A stretch of DNA of 64,000 bases from Streptomyces fodineus (GTDB taxonomy: Bacteria > Actinomycetota > Actinomycetes > Streptomycetales > Streptomycetaceae), in assembly GCF_001735805.1 (NCBI RefSeq), contig NZ_CP017248.1, positions 1 to 64,000 of the forward strand, in the 5' to 3' direction. How positions within the stretch are numbered: position 1 is the first letter of the stretch; each line of letters opens with the position of its first letter. The position numbers and the translations under genes were made by a program. The notes beneath the pieces were generated by a model that did no database searches, was not told where the DNA came from, and saw only the letters and a list, made by a program, of their open reading frames with translations. This document shows positions 19,575 to 28,572 of this stretch, in pieces.

Positions 19575-20333
19575 GTGAGCGCGGCTGAAGGAGGGTTCGG
19601 TGTGGCAGGTACAGGCCTCGTCGGACAGACGGTCGTGGTGGTCGGAGGAAGCGCGGGAATCGGTCTGGAAACCGCGCGTCAGGTGCGTTCGGCAGGCGGC
19701 GAGGTGGTGCTCGCGGCGCGGAACGCCCAACGTCTGCAGCGGGCGGCGGATGAGCTGGACCCGCTGAGCACGGCCGCGTTCGACGCCCAGGACACCGATC
19801 GCCTGGAGCGCTTTCTCCAGGAGCTGCCCCGGCCGGTCGACCATGTGATGGTCACGGCCGGCAGCCCGTCGTACACGCCCCTCGCCGAGATCGACCTGGC
19901 CGATGCCGGACGTGACTTCGGCGGGCGTATCGCGATGATGCTGGCGGCGGCGCGGGCGAGCCGGGAGAAGGTCAGGGCCGGAGGAACGCTGTTGTTCATC
20001 GGCGGGACCGGCGGCCGACGGCCCGCGGTCGGGATGGCCGTGATGGGTGCTCTCACCGCGGCACTGCCGGCGCTGACCGCCAACCTGGCACTGGAGGTCG
20101 CCCCGGTCCGGGTCAACCTCATCGCGGCCGGCTTCGTGGACACCCCGTTGTCGGCCTCCCTCCTTGGTGACCGACTCGAGGCACGCCGGGAGCAGTTGAG
20201 GAAGTCGCTGCCCATCGGCCGGGTGGTCGGTCCTGCGGATGTCGCCGCCCTTGCACTGCACATCATGGCCAACGGCGCCCTCACGGGTGCCACCTACGAC
20301 ATCGACGGCGGCCAACAGCTCGTCACGCACTGA
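19575..20333 (+). CDS. SDR-family oxidoreductase, atypical active site
   Basis: A 252-residue short-chain dehydrogenase/reductase. The nucleotide-binding motif is GGSAGIGLETA, with LAARN after the second strand, then VTAGSPS in place of the NNAG motif, and the terminal GATYDIDGGQQL. The expected Y-x-x-x-K is not visible: the corresponding helix reads VGMAVMGALTAALPAL, so it belongs to the subgroup that lacks the catalytic tyrosine or is inactive. It begins shortly after the isochorismatase-family gene on the same strand. Confidence 0.88.
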   Translation: MSAAEGGFGVAGTGLVGQTVVVVGGSAGIGLETARQVRSAGGEVVLAARNAQRLQRAADELDPLSTAAFDAQDTDRLERFLQELPRPVDHVMVTAGSPSYTPLAEIDLADAGRDFGGRIAMMLAAARASREKVRAGGTLLFIGGTGGRRPAVGMAVMGALTAALPALTANLALEVAPVRVNLIAAGFVDTPLSASLLGDRLEARREQLRKSLPIGRVVGPADVAALALHIMANGALTGATYDIDGGQQLVTH

Positions 20334-20361
20334 TCGGCCAACGACAGCCACGGACCGTAAC

Positions 20362-20404
20362 GAATGCGCACCGGTCCCCGGATTTGCACACTCAGTGCGC
20401 ATTC
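20362..20404. terminator. 10-bp inverted repeat after the SDR gene
   Basis: GAATGCGCAC (20362-20371) and GTGCGCATTC (20395-20404) are perfect inverted copies separated by 23 bases, 28 bases after the SDR stop. A third TTGCGCAT copy follows. It could be a weak terminator or a dyad operator for the minus-strand frame beginning further right. Confidence 0.4.
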
Positions 20405-20773
20405 TCAGCGGACATTGCGCATCGACTCGCGGATCCTAGACTTCCGGCCGCACGGCACGGTTCCGTCCCGACCCGAGCAAGTTTCCTGCCCGGCCGGCGT
20501 GGCGGCGGGCGTGGGCACGACAGCGGCGCCCAGCGCAGCGGCCTCCTCACGGCACAGCTTGCACAGGCCATCCTCGAGGGCGCGGCCGACGACGATGATC
20601 CTGGCGCCGCCGTCCCCACAGGAGCCGCGCGGCGGCCCCTCCGGCTCGCGCGGCGCCGGGACCGGGGCCGGGTTGCGGATCGCGTCGTCCAGCACGCAGT
20701 CGGCGCGGCGTCCGTCCAGACCGGGACGGGTGCCGTGCTCAGGGCACAGGCCCTGCCCTCCGCGAGAGGCCAA
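20405..20773 (-). CDS. Possible small cysteine-rich protein
   Basis: A 122-residue minus-strand frame with spaced cysteines and histidines (LCPEHGTRPG, ADCVLDD, GSCGDGG, GLCKLCREE) that could form a zinc ribbon, and an alternating hydrophobic IIVVGRALEDG stretch. Composition looks partly coding. I recognise no family and the C-terminal ~30 residues look like random translation. It may be a degraded gene. Confidence 0.3.
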   Translation of the reverse strand: MASRGGQGLCPEHGTRPGLDGRRADCVLDDAIRNPAPVPAPREPEGPPRGSCGDGGARIIVVGRALEDGLCKLCREEAAALGAAVVPTPAATPAGQETCSGRDGTVPCGRKSRIRESMRNVR

Positions 20774-21231
20774 GGGAGAGGCCTCAGGCCACCCCTCGAC
20801 CCATCACCCCCGGCTCCCTCGGCTCCCTCGGCTCCAGCGAACAACCCCCATATTCAGCGGAGTTCAGTCAACGAACGTCCACCGTGCCAGGGCATTCCGA
20901 ATCTGCTGAAGGGCATCCACTCGGCGTGTCGGAGCCCACCGGCCACGTCATTCATGGCGACGGGCAAGACGAGGACCAACTGCTGCGCGGACTTCCTTCC
21001 CGGGCCGCCTGTGGTACTGCGTCAGCTCGCCGGATCCGGCAAGAAGGAAGAACACTCTCCGTACACGGCAGCAGGGCGTAGTGGCCTGGAGATGAGCGTC
21101 CTACCGGAGGCGGAGGCCTGGTGCGGGAAGCAGACTTCGATGGTGGGGTCCGTCTTGGGCAGGGCGGCAGTTCCCGAAACCCTGCCGCGCCGTCCGGTGG
21201 CTTCCTGGCTCCCCGCAAGCCGGCGCAGCGC
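20774..21231. other. Non-coding stretch downstream of rpoA
   Basis: I see no convincing gene on either strand. The usual downstream partner of rpoA, rplQ (ribosomal protein L17), is absent. Confidence 0.4.
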
Positions 21232-22254
21232 TCAGTACTGCTCGGTCTCGACGAAACCCGAGTTCCCGTCATCGTCCGCGCCGAAGGCGTCCGCGGCGGC
21301 GGTCGGGTCGAATCCGGGCGGGCTGTCCTTCAGGGCCAGGCCCATACCGGCCAGCTTCGCCTTGACCTCGTCGATCGACTTCGCACCGAAGTTGCGGATG
21401 TCCAGCAGGTCGGCCTCCGAGCGCGCCACAAGCTCACCCACCGAGTGGACGCCCTCACGCTTGAGGCAGTTGTAGGAACGGACCGTGAGCTCCAGCTCCT
21501 CGATCGGCAGCGCCAGGTCGGCCGCCAGCGCAGAGTCCGTCGGGGACGGGCCCATGTCGATGCCCTCGGCGTCGATGTTCAGCTCGCGGGCGAGACCGAA
21601 CAGCTCGACCAGGGTCTTACCGGCCGACGCCATCGCGTCACGGGGACGCATCGCCTGCTTCGTCTCGACGTCGACGATCAGCTTGTCGAAGTCGGTGCGC
21701 TGCTCGACACGCGTGGCCTCGACCTTGTACGTGACCTTCAGAACCGGCGAGTAGATGGAGTCGACCGGGATACGGCCGATCTCCTGGCCCACCTGCTTGT
21801 TCTGCACGGCGGAGACGTAACCGCGACCGCGCTCGACCGTCAGCTCCATCTCCAGCTTGCCCTTGCCGTTGAGCCTGGCGAGGACCAGGTCGGGGTTGTG
21901 CACCTCGACACCGGCCGGGGGCGCGATGTCGGCGGCGGTGACCAGACCCGGGCCCTGCTTGCGCAGGTACATCACGACCGGCTCGTCCTGCTCCGAGGAG
22001 ACGACCAGCTGCTTGATGTTGAGGATCAGGTCGGTGACGTCCTCCTTGACGCCCGGCACGGTGGTGAACTCGTGCAGGACACCGTCGATGCGGATGCTGG
22101 TGACAGCAGCACCCGGGATCGACGACAGGAGCGTACGGCGCAGGGAGTTGCCGAGGGTGTAACCGAAACCCGGCTCCAGCGGCTCGATCACGAACCGGGA
22201 ACGGAACTCGTCGACGACCTCTTCGGTCAACGAAGGACGCTGAGCAATCAGCAC
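21232..22254 (-). CDS. rpoA: RNA polymerase alpha subunit, stand-alone copy
   Basis: The 340-residue product is a complete Streptomyces-type alpha subunit: N-terminal dimerisation/assembly domain ([39 protein letters not shown]), linker near residue 235, and C-terminal domain that binds UP elements and activators ([35 protein letters not shown]), ending FVETEQY. The GTG start at 22254 gives the usual [13 protein letters not shown]-terminus and has GGAGG about 9 bases upstream. In Streptomyces rpoA normally sits between rpsD and rplQ; here neither neighbour is ribosomal, so this is very likely an extra copy. No disabling change is visible. Confidence 0.97.
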   Translation of the reverse strand: MLIAQRPSLTEEVVDEFRSRFVIEPLEPGFGYTLGNSLRRTLLSSIPGAAVTSIRIDGVLHEFTTVPGVKEDVTDLILNIKQLVVSSEQDEPVVMYLRKQGPGLVTAADIAPPAGVEVHNPDLVLARLNGKGKLEMELTVERGRGYVSAVQNKQVGQEIGRIPVDSIYSPVLKVTYKVEATRVEQRTDFDKLIVDVETKQAMRPRDAMASAGKTLVELFGLARELNIDAEGIDMGPSPTDSALAADLALPIEELELTVRSYNCLKREGVHSVGELVARSEADLLDIRNFGAKSIDEVKAKLAGMGLALKDSPPGFDPTAAADAFGADDDGNSGFVETEQY

Positions 22255-22787
22255 GAGGTATTGCCTCCAGTATTCGGCGCCCGCTATCTGACGCCATAGA
22301 CACCTCAAGGGTACGGACCTTGCTACCTTCCGGGGCGCCGAACCGCCTGACCGCACCCACCCGCCAGCCGGTCGGCCGACACAAAGCGGTGCCACCAGGC
22401 TCACTGCTCCTGCGGGCGGGGCAAAGGAGCCCGACGTCACCATTAGCGACATGAACGGCCTGTTCGCGCGGTCAGCCAGGGAGACCACCGGCATCCAGGA
22501 CATCAAGCGCCTGGTCGCCGCGCTGCCCTTCCTGGAGGCGCCGTGAGCGGGCGGGGGAGAAAGGCCGTCCTGCCGCCAGCCGACTTCGAGGCGCCCGAGC
22601 GGATAGCCGCAGACCGACGGCAGGTCACAGTGATCAAGCTACAGGCGCGGCTTCGACTTCACCATGATGCCGATCCCGGAACGTCGTACCGCTCCGCCCA
22701 GACGCCCGCTGACCCACAACCTCACGCAGCTGCCCGGCCCCACACAAGGCCGGGCACATCCCCGCGTTGATCGATCGATGCCAGACG
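22255..22787. other. Region upstream of the extra rpoA; no clear gene
   Basis: Short open frames occur on the plus strand (for example 22451-22545, [20 protein letters not shown]) but look like remnants. The 60 bases next to the rpoA start probably hold its leader and promoter. The ribosomal-protein gene expected upstream of rpoA is missing. Confidence 0.4.
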
Positions 22788-23687
22788 TCAAAGACCCTTC
22801 AAGACGCGCTCAAGCGCCGACCGGCCTGCGGGCCCCCACATCGGCTTGCCGCCCGGCAGGCCACGGTCCCCGTCCTGGCCCATCAGCATCAGGAACAGGC
22901 TCTTCATCGCGGCCAGCCCACGCGCCCGTCGGACCGCCGCCTCGTCCGCCTGCGCATAGCTGTCGAAGAACCGCGAGGCACCGCCCGCAGGGAGCAGCAC
23001 CCAGGCGGCCGCAAGGTCCCAGGCCGGGTCGCCGGCGAAGACATCGCCGAAGTCGACCACGCCCGCCAGGGTCCCCTCCGCGACGACGACGTTCGCGGGA
23101 TGCAGGTCGCCGTGAACCCACACCCGCGGGCCCTCCCACCCGGGAGCCGCAGCCGCGTCGTCCCACACGGCCCGGATGTCGTCCGCAGCGAAGTGGCCGA
23201 GGTCCACGGCCCGCAGGAAGCGTTCGAAGCCCTCCGTGCACTCCTTGGGGTGACCACCGCGGTCCGAGGCATCCGGTGCTTCGGCGGGCGCCTCCACATG
23301 CAGCGCCTTGAGGAAGGCCGCCAGGACGTCGGCCGCATGGTCGCCACGCGTGATCGAGCCGTGGTCCAGCGGCGTGCCCTCAACCCATGTCATGACGGTC
23401 CAGATCTTGGGGAAGCGCTCGGACGGCGCACCGTCCCGCACGGGGACCGGGATCGGCAGCGGCAGGCGCGAGGCCAGGGTCGGAAGCCACCGGCGCTCCT
23501 TGAGCTGCAGATCCGGGCTGGTGTCCATCCGCTGCATCCGGACCGCCAACGCGTCCCCGAGGCGCCACATCTGGTTGCCCCAGCCGCCCGCCACCTCGCG
23601 GATGGGCAGCCCGGCCAAGTCCGGATGCTGGTCCCGCAGCAGGTCACGGACCAGATCCTCGCTGATCACAATCTCGGATTCGACCAT
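22788..23687 (-). CDS. Aminoglycoside phosphotransferase-family kinase
   Basis: A 299-residue APH/choline-kinase-fold protein. It has an N-terminal glycine turn (VAGGWGNQMWRLGD), a mid-protein WTVMTWVEGTPL hinge, the Brenner-type catalytic loop VHGDLHPANVVV and the metal-binding GVVDFGDVFAGDPAWDLA. Length is typical. It may phosphorylate an aminoglycoside or another small hydroxylated molecule; resistance is possible but cannot be read from sequence. It lies downstream of, and on the same strand as, the Doc toxin pair, with about 150 bases between. Confidence 0.9.
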   Translation of the reverse strand: MVESEIVISEDLVRDLLRDQHPDLAGLPIREVAGGWGNQMWRLGDALAVRMQRMDTSPDLQLKERRWLPTLASRLPLPIPVPVRDGAPSERFPKIWTVMTWVEGTPLDHGSITRGDHAADVLAAFLKALHVEAPAEAPDASDRGGHPKECTEGFERFLRAVDLGHFAADDIRAVWDDAAAAPGWEGPRVWVHGDLHPANVVVAEGTLAGVVDFGDVFAGDPAWDLAAAWVLLPAGGASRFFDSYAQADEAAVRRARGLAAMKSLFLMLMGQDGDRGLPGGKPMWGPAGRSALERVLKGL

Positions 23688-23838
23688 GCGGAGTCACATT
23701 ACTTGGCGCACGCGGACGCGGGGAACGAGCACGCCCGTACCCGCTCCCCCACAGGACATCAGCCGCGATGATCAGCAACGCCTCCACCGGACGGAGCTCA
23801 GGGTCAGCAGCGCTCGGCCCACTCCGCCCGAACCAGAG

Positions 23839-24210
23839 TCAGGGTTTCCACGTGCGCAGGAAAGCGCCGATCCGGGCAGCGGTGCAGCGCGGACTGTTCA
23901 GCTCATGGGCGAGTGCGGTGAGCTGTTCGCGAGTAGGGCTGACCGGGATGTTACTGGCCTCGAGATACATCACCGCGACCGCGCAAGCCACGCTCAAGTT
24001 GGAGCGCTCCAGCCAGCGGCAGCGCCCCAGAGTGTGCACCAGGGCGGCCGCACGGGCGTAAACGCCGTCGTAGACGGGTGTGTCGAGCAGTTCACCGCGG
24101 TGGCGGGCGACCGCTGCGATGGGGACGCCGTAATCGTCGGCGGCCGGGTCGCGATGACCCGCCCGCTCCGCGACCTCGAGGATCCAGGATTCGTCGACGT
24201 GCAGAATCAC
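23839..24210 (-). CDS. Doc/Fic-family toxin component
   Basis: A 123-residue protein resembling the actinobacterial Fic-family toxin component (phage-P1 Doc type): N-terminal DESWILEVAERAG, then AAVARHRGELLDTPVYDGVYARAAALVHTL and the LERSNLSVACAVAVMYLEASN helix. Doc toxins modify EF-Tu. The HxFx(D/A)GNKR catalytic loop is not canonical: the region reads RCRWLERSN, as in the short actinobacterial branch. Its ATG overlaps the antitoxin stop (ATGA), the standard coupling for a type II toxin-antitoxin pair. Confidence 0.72.
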   Translation of the reverse strand: MILHVDESWILEVAERAGHRDPAADDYGVPIAAVARHRGELLDTPVYDGVYARAAALVHTLGRCRWLERSNLSVACAVAVMYLEASNIPVSPTREQLTALAHELNSPRCTAARIGAFLRTWKP

Positions 24211-24464
24211 GCAGCGGCGCCCGGCCGGGGCCCGGCGTACGGGGCGTCGAGTTGCCGCTCCAGGTCGTCGAGGAAGGTGCCGTGCTCATCAATGAGCCGC
24301 TGGGCGGCGGCCATACCGGCGGCGCGGGCGCCGGTGGTGTCCTCGATGATGAGCCGCTCCACGTACTTGTTGAAGTCCAGTCGGCGAGCGGCCGCGGCCG
24401 CCTTGCCGGCCGCGAGCACGTCCTCCTCCAGCCGGACCTGTGTCTGCTTCTTCGAGGAAGTCAC
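24207..24464 (-). CDS. Ribbon-helix-helix antitoxin
   Basis: An 85-residue protein starting at GTG 24464. The first ~45 residues (KKQTQVRLEEDVLAAGK, RRLDFNKYVERLI) fit a ribbon-helix-helix DNA-binding domain. The helical C-terminal half would wrap the toxin. It overlaps the downstream Doc-like gene by 4 bases and probably autoregulates the pair. A longer frame to 24491 exists, but the GTG begins the conserved part. Confidence 0.78.
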   Translation of the reverse strand: MTSSKKQTQVRLEEDVLAAGKAAAAARRLDFNKYVERLIIEDTTGARAAGMAAAQRLIDEHGTFLDDLERQLDAPYAGPRPGAAA

Positions 24465-24599
24465 ACCCCCACGGTAGCAGGGTGGTAGCAACCTCGGCTA
24501 GGCCTGGGACCAGCGCCCCATCGACCCCGCACACGCCAGCAGCGGTGCAGCGCCGACCGCTCCAGCAGGCGGCAAGGCCCCGGCGTCGTAGGCCCCGTT

Positions 24600-24798
24600 G
24601 GGACCATCCCCGCGTGCGCGGGGAGCACGCTGTTGCCGTGCTCTGCACGTCGGAAAGGTTGGGACCATCCCCGCCACTGTGACCCAGTGGGTCTCACTCT
24701 GGGCCACTCGGGACCATCCCACGGGTGCGGGAAGCACAGGGACTTCATGCCCAGCGCGCCGACCACGTCGGGACCATCCCTGCAGGTACGCGAGAGGT
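24600..24798 (+). CRISPR. Relic type I-E-like CRISPR repeats (four, three decayed)
   Basis: A full 29-base repeat (24600-24628) begins GGGACCATCCCCGCGTGC and ends GGGGAGCAC, the palindromic repeat type of actinobacterial I-E systems. A 32-base spacer follows (24629-24660), then a half repeat (24661-24674). A 28-base altered repeat (24710-24737) is followed by a 32-base spacer (24738-24769), then a strongly altered repeat from 24770. The 32-base spacing is retained at two places. No cas genes are in the window. Confidence 0.8.
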
Positions 24799-24879
24799 GT
24801 GGGTTGGTGGTGGTCCCTGCCTGCGCGGGCGGCCCGCCGGTGCGGCCGGGGAGGCGGCGCTCCTCGAGGAGCCGGGGGA

Positions 24880-26535
24880 CTACTTCGCGTCCACGTCGGC
24901 TTCCGCGGCCCTGCTGGGAGCGTGCTCCTCTTCCCACTGCCGGGTATCCGCTCTGGGCCGGGGGATGAGGAGAGTCGCCAGCATCCCGAGCGCCAGCAGC
25001 GCGGCGCAGGTGTATCCGTTGATCCGAATCGCGTGGGACATGGCGTCGCGGGCGGCGTCGGCGGCCGCGGCCATGTGCGGGTTCTCACTCAGTCCGGAGA
25101 TCATCGCGCCCGCGCTGTCGGAGACCGCCGACGACAGTTCTTTCGCCTGGGGCGCGGGTGTTCCCTGCTCGACGAGCCGGTCCGACAGGTCGGAGTCCAG
25201 TGCCGTGAAGAAGGTCGACGTCAGAATCGCGATGCCCAGCGCGGAACCGAGTTGACGTGCGGCGCTCTGGACGCCGGATCCCTGGCCGGCGTGCTGCGGC
25301 GGCACATCCGCCAGTACGACGTTGGTGACCTGCGCGGTGGCGAAACCGACTCCCATGCCGTACAGGAACAGGGCGATGCCGATGATCCACCACTGTGAAT
25401 CGCTGCTGGCCAGCACACCGAACATCAGCAGACCGGTGGCCTCGAGAACCAGGCCGATGCGCACCAGGCCGATGGGGCCGACTTTCTCGGCCATGCCGAA
25501 GCTCGCACCGCTCGCGAAGAAGCTGCCGACCGCGACGATGAAGACGATCAGTCCGGTCTGGAGCACCGAGTACCCGAGCGTGTACTGGAGCCACAGGGGG
25601 AGAACAGCGAGCATGCCGAACTCCGCCAACGCGATGATCAGCGTCGCGATGCTGCCCGTGCTGAAGGACTTGATGCCGAACAGCGAGGTGTCCATCAACG
25701 GCGCCGTGCCGTCCACCCGGGTGAGCCGGACCTGGCGCCGCAGGAACAGCGCCAGGCACACCACGGAGACGACCAGACCGACCGGGATGATGGACAGATC
25801 CAGCGCGTCGCCGAAGGGACCGAAGCTCTTGCGCGGGTCCCACCACCCGTAGTTGCGGCCCTCGATCAGCGCGAAAGCGAGGAGCCCGAGGCCCAGCACC
25901 GACAGCACTCCGCCGACGGCGTCGACCTTGCCCGGCTGTCGGGGGGACTGGTCCAGGAACTTCAGGACGCCCGCGATGATCAGCACCACGACGAAGATGT
26001 TGATGCCGAAGGCCCACCGCCAGGAGAACTCGGCGAGCCAGCCGCCCAGCAGCGGTCCGACGGCGGCCGCCGCACCGATCGTGGATCCCCAGATGGCGAA
26101 GGCCTTGCCCCGGTCCGGCCCCCGGAAGGACATGTTGAGCAGGGCGAGCGACGTCGGCATGATGATCGCGCCGCCGACGCCCTGGGCGAACCGGCTGGCG
26201 ATCAGGAGTTCCCCGGAGGGCGCCAAGGCGGCGGCGATGCTCGCCAGCCCGAACACCACGGTGCCGATGAGGAACAGCCGACGTGCTCCCACCACGTCCG
26301 ACAGACGCCCCATCACCAACAGTAGAGCAGCCAGGATGATCGCATAGGACTCCTGGATCCACTGGGTGTCGAAGGCCGAGAGCTCGAGGTCGTCGATGAT
26401 CGGCGGCATCACCACGTTGACGATGGTGAAGTCCACCACCACCAGCGACACACCGAGAGAAATGGCGAGCAATCCCAGCCAGGGATCCCGGTTCGCCGGT
26501 AAAGACCGAGTTGGATTGTCAGACACTGCGTTCAT
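24880..26535 (-). CDS. MFS drug-efflux transporter, DHA2 (14-helix) type
   Basis: A 551-residue membrane protein. It has the DHA2-family opening (LGVSLVVVDFTIVNVVMPPI), motif A-like GRLSDVVGARRLF, the antiporter motif region (RGKAFAIWGSTIGAAAAVGPLLGG) and about 14 hydrophobic segments. The C-terminus is cytoplasmic and charged (DTRQWEEEHAPSR). Such proteins export drugs or toxic metabolites using the proton gradient. It is divergent from the WYL regulator at 26686, which probably controls it from the 150-base intergenic space. The pair sits between two relic CRISPR clusters. Confidence 0.92.
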   Translation of the reverse strand: MNAVSDNPTRSLPANRDPWLGLLAISLGVSLVVVDFTIVNVVMPPIIDDLELSAFDTQWIQESYAIILAALLLVMGRLSDVVGARRLFLIGTVVFGLASIAAALAPSGELLIASRFAQGVGGAIIMPTSLALLNMSFRGPDRGKAFAIWGSTIGAAAAVGPLLGGWLAEFSWRWAFGINIFVVVLIIAGVLKFLDQSPRQPGKVDAVGGVLSVLGLGLLAFALIEGRNYGWWDPRKSFGPFGDALDLSIIPVGLVVSVVCLALFLRRQVRLTRVDGTAPLMDTSLFGIKSFSTGSIATLIIALAEFGMLAVLPLWLQYTLGYSVLQTGLIVFIVAVGSFFASGASFGMAEKVGPIGLVRIGLVLEATGLLMFGVLASSDSQWWIIGIALFLYGMGVGFATAQVTNVVLADVPPQHAGQGSGVQSAARQLGSALGIAILTSTFFTALDSDLSDRLVEQGTPAPQAKELSSAVSDSAGAMISGLSENPHMAAAADAARDAMSHAIRINGYTCAALLALGMLATLLIPRPRADTRQWEEEHAPSRAAEADVDAK

Positions 26536-26685
26536 CCATCCTATGTGACACGAATAGCCCAGTCTGGTCGCCGAGCGAGAGCTACAAGGCGCTGGGCGGA
26601 GAGCCTCCCGACCCGGCGCCCTGGCACTATGTCAGGAGAAGAGGACGAATTCTGACCGCTACTGACACCAATCGGAGGGCAATCC

Positions 26686-27717
26686 TTGATCGCCAACCGC
26701 ACGTTGGAGCTCCTCAGCCTGCTGCAGACCCAGAAGGAGTGGACCGGTGACGGGCTGGCCGAGCGGCTGGGCGTCTCCCCCCGGACCGTTCGGCGCGACA
26801 TCAACCGCCTCCGCGAGCTTGGCTACCCCGTCACGGCGACGAAGGGCCCCTCCGCCTACTACCGGTTGTCCCGCGGAGCGCGACTCCCTCCGCTGATAGT
26901 CGACGACGAGCAGGCCCTCGCCATCGCGCTATCCCTGCAGACCGCGCCGGCCTCGGTGACCGGTATGGGGGATGCCACCAAGCGGGCGCTGAACTCCATT
27001 CGGGAGCTGCTGCCGCCTCACCTCGCCCACCGGCTCGCGACCTTCTCCGTCGAACAGATCGAGAACGCGTGGGAGCTCGCTCCACCACAGGTCGATCCCG
27101 CCCTGCTCGCGCAGCTGAGCACCGCCGCCCAGCAGCGTGACCTCGTGAGGTTCTCCTACCGCTCCATCCACCTCGACTCGATGGAGGACAGCAACGTCCT
27201 GGCCGAACCCCACCGGCTCGTCGTCTGGTCAGGACGCTGGTACCTGGTGGCCTACGACCAGCAGAGGCACTCCTGGCACGCCTACCGGCTCGACCGCATC
27301 AGGCATCTGGCCCCCACCGGCTGGCGCTTCGGGGAGCGGGAGGTTCCCGATGACGACATCACCCGCTTCGTCCAGAACCAACCCGATCGCGGTGACACCC
27401 CGGACACCTGGCCCTGCTGGGGCACCGTCCTGATGGAGTGTCCCGCGACGCTGGTGGCGAAGTGGGCGCCAGGGGCCGCGAGTTTCGAAGCGATCGACGA
27501 CCGGATCACCCGGATCCAGATGGGAGCCTGGTCGTGGTCGGCGCTCATCGGCTTCCTGATCACCTTCAGTTGTCGCTTCACCGTCGAAGGACCACCCGAA
27601 CTCGTCGACGCCGCCCGGAAGGTGCTGGGCCGCATCGATGTCGACATACCCCAGCCCGACGGCCACCCGGGGCCGTCGACCGGAACGCCCGGCCCTCGGA
27701 CGGTGTCCGGCCGGTGA
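26686..27717 (+). CDS. WYL-domain transcriptional regulator
   Basis: A 343-residue regulator. The N-terminal winged helix (LLQTQKEWTGDGLAERLGVS, PRTVRRDINRLRELGYPV) is followed by the WYL domain (RLVVWSGRWYLVAYDQQRHSW, YRLDRIRHLAPTGWRF), which binds small ligands or nucleic acids, and the WCX C-terminal extension. The TTG start at 26686 has GGAGGG at 6-base spacing. It is divergent from the MFS gene and presumably regulates it. Confidence 0.9.
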   Translation: MIANRTLELLSLLQTQKEWTGDGLAERLGVSPRTVRRDINRLRELGYPVTATKGPSAYYRLSRGARLPPLIVDDEQALAIALSLQTAPASVTGMGDATKRALNSIRELLPPHLAHRLATFSVEQIENAWELAPPQVDPALLAQLSTAAQQRDLVRFSYRSIHLDSMEDSNVLAEPHRLVVWSGRWYLVAYDQQRHSWHAYRLDRIRHLAPTGWRFGEREVPDDDITRFVQNQPDRGDTPDTWPCWGTVLMECPATLVAKWAPGAASFEAIDDRITRIQMGAWSWSALIGFLITFSCRFTVEGPPELVDAARKVLGRIDVDIPQPDGHPGPSTGTPGPRTVSGR

Positions 27718-27768
27718 TCCCGCCTCTGGAGCACGCCTCCGCCCCGCGGCACCGGGCTTCCGCAGGAG

Positions 27769-27889
27769 TCAGCGCTCCTCGTGTATCAGTTCGGCACGCT
27801 GCTGCAGCGGCTCCCACCAGTCCCGGTTCTCGCGGTACCAGGAGACGGTCTCGGCGATCCAATCCCGATGCAGAGCCGGTAAGTCGTGG
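27769..27889 (-). pseudogene. C-terminal tail of a nucleotide-sugar dehydratase
   Basis: About 38 codons on the minus strand ending in a TGA at 27769 read LPALHRDWIAETVSWYRENR then DWWEPLQQRAE, the hallmark end of RmlB/dTDP-glucose 4,6-dehydratase-type enzymes. The rest of the gene is missing; CRISPR repeat sequence begins immediately beyond. Confidence 0.65.
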
Positions 27890-27893
27890 TGCC

Positions 27894-27983
27894 GTGCTCC
27901 CCGCGCGTGTGGGGATGGTCCCCACACCCCCGAAGAAGTGCGAGACGAGAACCTGTGCTCCCCGCATCTGCGGAGTGCACCCC
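27894..27983 (-). CRISPR. Relic CRISPR repeat-spacer-repeat, opposite orientation
   Basis: A full 29-base repeat (27894-27922, beginning GTGCTCCCCGCGCGTG and ending GGTCCC) is followed by a 32-base spacer (27923-27954) and a decayed repeat (27955-27983). It is the reverse complement type of the cluster at 24600. Together they bracket the MFS/WYL pair. Confidence 0.8.
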
Positions 27984-28032
27984 GAGGATTAGCAGGACGG
28001 CGTTGTCAGTGGCGGTAAGCAGGATGGCGCGC

Positions 28033-28572
28033 ATGACAACACCTGCAGCAGTGATCGTGGATGCAACCGCCTACGCACAGGCAGTCGAGGACGCCGTGAA
28101 GGCTTCGGCTGCCTACTACGCGGGCGGCACCTCGGTGCTGGATGACGAGACCTACGACCGGCTGGTGCGCGGTATCGCGGCATGGGAAGCGGCGCATCCC
28201 GACCAGGTGCTGCCCGACTCGCCGACGGGGAAGGTCGCCGGCGGCGCCGTGGAGGGGGATGTGCCGCACACGGTGGCCATGCTGAGCCTGGACAACGTCT
28301 TCTCGCCCGAGGAGTTCACCGCCTGGACCGCGTCGCCGGCCCGGCGCATCAGCCACCGGACAGCGCGCTTCAGTGTCGAGCCCAAGCTCGACGGTCTGGC
28401 GATCGCTGCCCGATACACCCGCGGCCGCCTCACCAGGCTGATCACGCGCGGCGACGGCACGGCTGGCGAGGATGTCTCGCACGCGATTGGCACCATCGAA
28501 GGCTTGCCACTCGAGCTGACCGAGCCGGTCACAGTGGAGGTCCGCGGCGAGGTCCTGATGACCACCGCCAAC
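28033..28572 (+). pseudogene. ligA: N-terminal part of an NAD-dependent DNA ligase
   Basis: From ATG 28033 about 180 residues match the adenylation region of a LigA-type ligase: [34 protein letters not shown], the catalytic-lysine motif [24 protein letters not shown] and [10 protein letters not shown]. At about 28572 similarity stops in the middle of the domain and the frame runs through antisense LysR sequence to 28806. The OB fold, zinc finger, HhH and BRCT parts are missing, so it cannot ligate. Confidence 0.82.

Noticed and set aside
21121..22299. Long plus-strand frame opposite rpoA
   Set aside because: The minus strand encodes an unmistakable alpha subunit; the plus frame is a shadow.
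24799..24860. Further CRISPR repeats after 24798
   Set aside because: A GGTCCCTGCCTGCGCGGG-like stretch is reminiscent of the repeat, but spacing and sequence are too degraded to count.
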